From Flavobacteriales bacterium (lineage in GTDB: Bacteria; Bacteroidota; Bacteroidia; Flavobacteriales_E; Vicingaceae), in assembly GCA_029262915.1 (NCBI GenBank), contig JAJCYN010000427.1:1-9643 (forward strand): a stretch of 9,643 nt of DNA, given 5' to 3'. The position numbers were made by a program, and so were the translations under genes. Below the pieces are notes generated by a model that saw only the letters and a program-made list of their open reading frames with translations, did not search any database and had not been told where the DNA came from. Shown piece after piece: positions 5,659 to 9,643 of this stretch. Position 1 is the first letter of the stretch; each line of letters opens with the position of its first letter.

Positions 5659-6138
5659 ATGAAGACACTTTATCTAATACGACACGCAAAATCTGATTGG
5701 AAAAATCCGGCTTTAACAGATTCTGAACGCCCTTTAAATAAGAGAGGATTGAGAGATGCACCTTTTATGGCTAAAAAATTAAATGAATTAAGTTTTAATC
5801 CTGACCTAATTGTCTGTAGCCCAGCTCAAAGAACTAAAACTACAGCAGAACTAATCTCAAAATCAACCTCTTGTTTATATGATGCTTCTATATACGAAGC
5901 ATCTCTCAATGATTTAACTCATCTTATTAATTCACTCCCCAATGAAAAAACAGCAATAGCCATTATTGGCCACAACCCAAGTATAACTAACTTATCTAAC
6001 TATTTAACTAATGATTTTATAAGTAATATGCCAACTTGTAGCATTGTAAAAATTGAATTAGAAATTGATAGTTGGAATGAGACTATTCAAGGAATTGGTA
6101 CAAAAAAATATTTCATTTATCCGAAAGCTTTCGTCTAA
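5659..6138 (+). CDS. sixA: SixA-like phosphohistidine phosphatase (histidine phosphatase superfamily)
   Basis: The 159-residue cytoplasmic protein opens with YLIRHAKSDW (5-14), the SixA version of the RHG motif, with nucleophile His9 and Arg8. The usual core follows: SERPLNKRG (22-30), CSPAQRT (53-59, phosphate-contacting Arg58), Glu80 in the acid region, and GHNPS (104-108, second catalytic His105). The length and RHAKS motif fit the SixA/YtjC-like small clade rather than sugar-phosphate mutases. E. coli SixA dephosphorylates phosphohistidine on ArcB and on PtsN-type phosphotransfer proteins; the target here is unknown. The start is fixed by the motif and by an A-rich leader. No convincing promoter is seen, but TTTAATCGAA repeats lie directly upstream. 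Its TAA overlaps the converging gene's stop. Confidence 0.9.
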   Translation: MKTLYLIRHAKSDWKNPALTDSERPLNKRGLRDAPFMAKKLNELSFNPDLIVCSPAQRTKTTAELISKSTSCLYDASIYEASLNDLTHLINSLPNEKTAIAIIGHNPSITNLSNYLTNDFISNMPTCSIVKIELEIDSWNETIQGIGTKKYFIYPKAFV

Positions 6139-7442
6139 AAAGCTTCCTTATACAAGAACTTCTTCTGCAATGTTTGTCTCGGCTTGTAAGTATAATAAAT
6201 GTATCCTTCTTTAATTTTTAATTTAAATACAAACTGAAAGGTTAACTTTTTTTCCGCAACAATTTTACCAGTACTCGCTTCAATTTGTTTTAAATAATAA
6301 TAGCCATTTTTAAGGAACACTGCGTAAATTTTCCCATTTACCTCATCCATAATCAATTGGCGTTTCCAAGAACTTTTCTTTTTAGGTTTATGATAATCAA
6401 ATGAAACCTCCCCAGCCTCAACCGTATCATCTACAAATTTCCAAATTTTACTTTCAGAATGATCGAATATGTTTATTGTATCATTGATTACAAACATTGG
6501 GGCATAAACGGTTTCATATAAAAACCCATTTGCAAAACCAGTCATTGAAGCGGCTACATCATATTTATCATACCCTTTTAAACGTTTTGCCATCCGTTTT
6601 GCAAATTGTTTATCAGCATTATTTAAAAAATGATATTCGAAATTATATTTCCAATCCATATCTTTATGTACTACCTCTTTGATTACTGATACTGAAGTAT
6701 CTTCTGGATTAAAAGCATAATATTTGAATCTAGGAAACTGTCGTAAAAAATCAGAAAAAAGAAGCGTGCTCTCCAACGTATCAACTATTGGTTTTATTAA
6801 TTGATTAAAATCATCCATAGGTAATTCATAAATGGAAACTTTGTCATTTTGTATTCCTACCCTATATATAGCTCTTTTACAAATCAGATTTACATTTCCT
6901 AAATAATCAGTATATAATTCTACCGGTTCACCAGGCACAAAATGTTTTGAAATAATAGTTTCATTTTCGTCAACCAAATAAATTTCACTGTCTTTATTTA
7001 ATCGTTTACCGTAAACTAAAAACAAAAACTTATCTTCATAAAATTCATAGTCAGCAATGTTAATTTTTGCACTTTTAAAAACAATTTCTGGTTTACCTTC
7101 TTCACCAACGTCAAATATTGGTAAACTCTCAACTTTCTTTTTTAAAATAATGTTTAAGATTATGGTATCTTTTTGAGTGTTAATTGGCTCATAATTGATT
7201 TCATAGCTAATGTGTGAGAAAACCAATGTTATTCTCTTCTTTTTGCGAAGAACAATATGATAATTTCCTTGTATATCTGATTTAGTTACAATGTTTCTTT
7301 GATTTACTTTTATATGAACATTTTCAACAGCTTGTCCTGTTTCAGTTTCCGTGACCTTACCCAAAATAGTAATATTCTCTTGAGCATCAGCCAAAAGGAA
7401 AGTAAATAAAAAAACTATTAAAAATAAATAATATTTAATCAT
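6135..7442 (-). CDS. Secreted protein with N-terminal carboxypeptidase-regulatory-like domain
   Basis: The ATG at 7442 is chosen because it begins a Sec signal peptide (MIKYYLFLIVFLFTFLLADA, cleavage before QEN). The in-frame ATG at 7481 would add 13 polar residues before it. In the 435-residue product, residues about 22-90 form a carboxypeptidase-regulatory-like beta-sandwich: ILGKVTETETGQAVENVHIKV, then SDIQGNYHIVL, then LVFSHISYE. This domain often starts TonB-dependent receptors, but no plug or barrel follows and the protein is far too short for one. The remaining 340 residues contain many beta strands with YFLFLVYGK, VDENETII and IYAVFLKNGYYYLKQIEASTGKIV segments. These resemble propeller blades, though no family is recognised. 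A surface or periplasmic binding role is inferred. It converges on sixA. Confidence 0.8.
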   Translation of the reverse strand: MIKYYLFLIVFLFTFLLADAQENITILGKVTETETGQAVENVHIKVNQRNIVTKSDIQGNYHIVLRKKKRITLVFSHISYEINYEPINTQKDTIILNIILKKKVESLPIFDVGEEGKPEIVFKSAKINIADYEFYEDKFLFLVYGKRLNKDSEIYLVDENETIISKHFVPGEPVELYTDYLGNVNLICKRAIYRVGIQNDKVSIYELPMDDFNQLIKPIVDTLESTLLFSDFLRQFPRFKYYAFNPEDTSVSVIKEVVHKDMDWKYNFEYHFLNNADKQFAKRMAKRLKGYDKYDVAASMTGFANGFLYETVYAPMFVINDTINIFDHSESKIWKFVDDTVEAGEVSFDYHKPKKKSSWKRQLIMDEVNGKIYAVFLKNGYYYLKQIEASTGKIVAEKKLTFQFVFKLKIKEGYIYYTYKPRQTLQKKFLYKEAF

Positions 7443-7490
7443 AGGATGCAAATAAGTGCAATTTTTAGATGTAAAAATCATAGAATTCCA

Positions 7491-7498
7491 TAAATATA
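7491..7498 (-). promoter_or_regulatory. Candidate -7 element for the carboxypeptidase-regulatory-domain gene
   Basis: The minus strand reads TATATTTA, one base off TAnnTTTG. It would start transcription near 7483, giving a leader of about 40 bases to the ATG at 7442 and making the ATG at 7481 almost leaderless. No -33 TTG is clear. Confidence 0.25.
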
Positions 7499-7499
7499 A

Positions 7500-7526
7500 T
7501 TGTTTTAGTTCTTTTATTTACCTTTG
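7500..7526 (+). promoter_or_regulatory. Promoter for the acyl-CoA carboxylase subunit
   Basis: TTG at 7500-7502 and TACCTTTG at 7519-7526 are separated by 16 bases. The -7 box is a perfect TAnnTTTG match and the spacing is one base below the usual range. Transcription would start near 7533, about 12 bases before the ATG. Confidence 0.6.
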
Positions 7527-7545
7527 GTTTTCGAAAAAGTAAGCT

Positions 7546-9186
7546 ATGGCAAAAAAAGAAGATTTAAGCTTCAATAAAAATGAAGATGTAAACAAATTAT
7601 TAGTTACTGACTTAAACAGGAAATTAGATGAAGTTTACTTAGGTGGAGGAAAAAAACGAATTGAAAAGCACCATAGTAAAGGTAAGCTAACTGCAAGAGA
7701 ACGAATTGAATACTTACTAGATAAGGGTAGTAACAGAATAGAAATTGGTGCTTTTGCAGGAGAAGAAATGTACCAAGAATATGGAGGATGCCCATCTGGA
7801 GGTGTGGTTGGAATGATTGGCTATGTTAGCAAAAAACAATGTTTAGTTGTTGCTAATGATGCAACTGTAAAAGCAGGTGCTTGGTTTCCAATAACTGGAA
7901 AGAAAAATTTACGATTTCAAGAAATTGCTATAGAAAATAAATTGCCAATTATTTATTTAGTTGATAGTGCAGGAGTTTTCTTGCCAATGCAAGACGAAAT
8001 ATTTCCTGATAAAGAACACTTTGGTAGAATTTTCAGAAATAATGCAATTATGTCTTCAATGGGGATTACGCAAATAGCTGCTATAATGGGAAGTTGTGTT
8101 GCTGGTGGAGCCTATTTACCAATTATGAGTGATGAATCTTTAATTGTGGATAAAACGGGCTCTATCTTTTTAGCAGGTTCTTATTTAGTTAAAGCAGCTA
8201 TTGGAGAAGACATAGATAACGAAACACTCGGTGGAGCAACCACCCATTGTGAAATTTCTGGTGTAACAGATTACAAATGTGCTGATGACAATGATTGTTT
8301 GGATAAGATCAAAAAAATGATGAGTAAAATTGGCGATTATGAAAAAGCTGGTTTTAATCGAATTAAATCAAATGCACCAAAACAAAAAATAGAAGAACTT
8401 TACGGAATTCTGCCTGATACAAGAGAAAAACAATACGAAATTAAAGATATTATTAACCGATTAGTAGACGGCTCTGAATTTGAAGAATATAAGGCTACTT
8501 ATGGAAAAACAATTGTTTGCGGTTATGCTAGAATAGACGGCTGGTCTGTTGGTATTGTAGCTAATCAACGAAAAGTGGTGAAATCCAAAACTGGTGAAAT
8601 GCAGTTTGGCGGAGTATTTTATTCTGATTCTGCTGATAAAGCTGCACGATTTATAATGAACTGTAATCAAAAGAAAATCCCTTTGGTCTTTCTACAAGAT
8701 GTAAGTGGTTTTATGGTTGGTTCTCGTTCAGAACATGGAGGTATAATTAAAGATGGTGCTAAAATGGTGAGTGCCCAATCTAATTCTGTAGTTCCAAAAT
8801 TCACCATAATTATTGGTAATTCTTACGGTGCTGGCAATTATGCAATGTGTGGTAAAGCTTATGATCCAAGATTGATAGTCGCTTGGCCTTCTGCTCAATT
8901 GGCGGTGATGAGTGGCACTTCTGCTGCAAAAACGTTACTTCAAATTGAAATCGCATCACTAAAAGCCAAAGGAGAAAAAATTACCAAAGAAAAAGAAGAT
9001 GAACTCTATAATAAAATTAAAAATAGGTATGACGAACAAATCTCTCCGTATTATGCAGCAGCAAGGCTATGGACTGATGCAATCATTAATCCTATAGATA
9101 CTCGAAAATGGATTTCAATGGGAATAGAAGCTGCAAACCATTCTCCTATCAAAAAATCTTATAACGTAGGGGTAATTCAAACTTAA
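7546..9186 (+). CDS. Acyl-CoA carboxylase, carboxyltransferase (beta) subunit, MCC-like
   Basis: The beta subunit transfers CO2 from carboxybiotin to an acyl-CoA. The 546-residue protein has both crotonase-like halves. The N-terminal half (about 30-290) holds GKLTARERI (47-54), ANDATVKAG (103-111), YLVDSAGVFLP (137-147), and the oxyanion segment GSCVAGGAYLP (182-192). The C-terminal half (about 295-540) holds RLVDGSEFEEY, FLQDVSGFMVG (382-392) and GNSYGAGNYAMCGKAYDPR (424-442). The GxFPMxDEIFPD-like segment (LPMQDEIFPDKEHFGRIF) and the GAGNYAMCGKAY block point to 3-methylcrotonyl-CoA carboxylase (leucine breakdown) rather than propionyl-CoA carboxylase. Substrate choice cannot be proven from this alone. 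The biotin carboxylase/carrier subunit is not in the window. It has its own promoter; a lipoprotein gene follows 55 bases later. Confidence 0.92.
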   Translation: MAKKEDLSFNKNEDVNKLLVTDLNRKLDEVYLGGGKKRIEKHHSKGKLTARERIEYLLDKGSNRIEIGAFAGEEMYQEYGGCPSGGVVGMIGYVSKKQCLVVANDATVKAGAWFPITGKKNLRFQEIAIENKLPIIYLVDSAGVFLPMQDEIFPDKEHFGRIFRNNAIMSSMGITQIAAIMGSCVAGGAYLPIMSDESLIVDKTGSIFLAGSYLVKAAIGEDIDNETLGGATTHCEISGVTDYKCADDNDCLDKIKKMMSKIGDYEKAGFNRIKSNAPKQKIEELYGILPDTREKQYEIKDIINRLVDGSEFEEYKATYGKTIVCGYARIDGWSVGIVANQRKVVKSKTGEMQFGGVFYSDSADKAARFIMNCNQKKIPLVFLQDVSGFMVGSRSEHGGIIKDGAKMVSAQSNSVVPKFTIIIGNSYGAGNYAMCGKAYDPRLIVAWPSAQLAVMSGTSAAKTLLQIEIASLKAKGEKITKEKEDELYNKIKNRYDEQISPYYAAARLWTDAIINPIDTRKWISMGIEAANHSPIKKSYNVGVIQT

Positions 9187-9241
9187 TGTTGTATTAATCA
9201 TAAAATTTCCATTAATTTACAAAAAATCAATATTTAAAATT

Positions 9242-9643
9242 ATGCATAAAACGAGAATCAAATTAATAGCATTAGTAGTTGCAACATTTTTTTTATACGC
9301 TTGTGGTGGAAATGAAGAGACTATTGAAGAAAAAATAATAACTGAAGAAATAATAACTGAGGAAATTACAGACCAAATAGATTACGTACTCCCTTCTCCA
9401 CTTCAAATAGCAGAATTATTTAAAAGTGCAGGATTAATTTACATTGGAGATTTAACCAACTCTATAGACAAAGTTGATAGCTATAATTCTAAGTACGACC
9501 AAAAATTAAACTATGGTGTTTATTCAGCAGACATGGCTTATTGTATAATGAATAATCAAACTCAAGAATCTATTAACTATTTAAGTACCCTAAGAAAAGT
9601 ATCTGAAAAACTATGGATGACAGATATTTTAAACTCTATGGGA
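9242..9643 (+). CDS. Lipoprotein, unknown function (truncated by the window edge)
   Basis: ATG at 9242 opens a frame of 134 codons with no stop before the right edge. The N-terminus is a lipoprotein signal (MHKTRIKLIALVVATFFLYAC, lipobox Cys21), then an acidic tether (GGNEETIEEK) built partly from a repeated ITEE unit. From about residue 45 the sequence looks like a conserved globular domain (YVLPSPLQIAELF, LIYIGDLTN, YGVYSADMAYCIMNNQTQES, LRKVSEKLWM). It is mostly helical. I recall similar envelope lipoproteins in Bacteroidota but cannot name the family. The 55-base gap from the carboxylase gene has no terminator hairpin and no clear promoter, so read-through from that gene is possible. Confidence 0.85.
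   Translation, partial: MHKTRIKLIALVVATFFLYACGGNEETIEEKIITEEIITEEITDQIDYVLPSPLQIAELFKSAGLIYIGDLTNSIDKVDSYNSKYDQKLNYGVYSADMAYCIMNNQTQESINYLSTLRKVSEKLWMTDILNSMG
9335..9364 (+). repeat. Tandem 15-base repeat encoding IITEE twice
   Basis: Two adjacent units, ATA ATA ACT GAA GAA and ATA ATA ACT GAG GAA, differ at one synonymous base and are followed by a partial third unit (ATT ACA). The repeat is in frame and lies in the flexible tether after the lipidated Cys. Copy number could vary between strains without breaking the frame. Confidence 0.85.

Noticed and set aside
6497..6682. Plus-strand open frame opposite the secreted protein gene
   Set aside because: Antisense shadow with His/Leu-rich, non-protein-like composition.
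7443..7481. Upstream start for the secreted protein
   Set aside because: It would mask the signal peptide that begins at 7442.
7604..7795. Minus-strand open frame in the carboxylase gene
   Set aside because: Antisense shadow of a conserved carboxyltransferase domain.
8461..8670. Minus-strand open frame in the carboxylase gene
   Set aside because: Antisense shadow; Ser/Phe-rich with no motif.

Overview
The window is AT-rich and very probably from a member of the Bacteroidota, most likely Flavobacteriia. Three things support this. Several gene starts are preceded by -7 elements of the form TAnnTTFG-like TAnnTTTG rather than E. coli-type -10 boxes. Most starts have A-rich leaders rather than Shine-Dalgarno sequences. 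The gene content is typical of the group: a PUR/DUF3276-type protein, lipoproteins with LVGC/YAC lipoboxes, a carboxypeptidase-regulatory-like domain in a secreted protein, and an MCC-like carboxyltransferase. No rRNA, tRNA, insertion sequence, CRISPR array or phage gene is visible.

Layout from left to right. The first 60 bases are the start of a minus-strand PUR-family gene, followed by apbE (minus; FMN attachment to periplasmic flavoproteins). Diverging from apbE is a two-gene plus-strand unit: def (peptide deformylase) and a helical-repeat lipoprotein. Converging on it, with overlapping stop codons, is a minus-strand pair, yaaA then cvfB, whose stop and start codons abut. msrB diverges from yaaA across only 41 bases, so two oxidative-stress genes share one short regulatory region. 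msrB converges on a secreted, probably outer-membrane beta-barrel, protein (minus).

The 609-base stretch at 5050-5658 has no large gene but is not empty. It contains a sigma-54-like promoter, a 45-codon basic helical ORF (plus), a 15-16 bp GC-rich hairpin terminator, and a converging 47-codon single-membrane-span ORF (minus). That second ORF has a near-perfect Bacteroidota promoter. A 10-base direct repeat with 21-base period lies between its promoter and the next gene. This is the most interesting part of the window.

To the right are a SixA-like histidine phosphatase (plus), a converging secreted protein with an N-terminal carboxypeptidase-regulatory-like domain (minus), an acyl-CoA carboxylase carboxyltransferase subunit (plus), and the first 134 codons of a lipoprotein that runs off the right edge.

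Most large genes are ordinary housekeeping or envelope genes without an obvious shared pathway. The clearest functional pairing is yaaA/msrB in oxidative damage control. The carboxylase needs a biotin carboxylase and biotin carrier encoded elsewhere. The two small ORFs have no function I can name.
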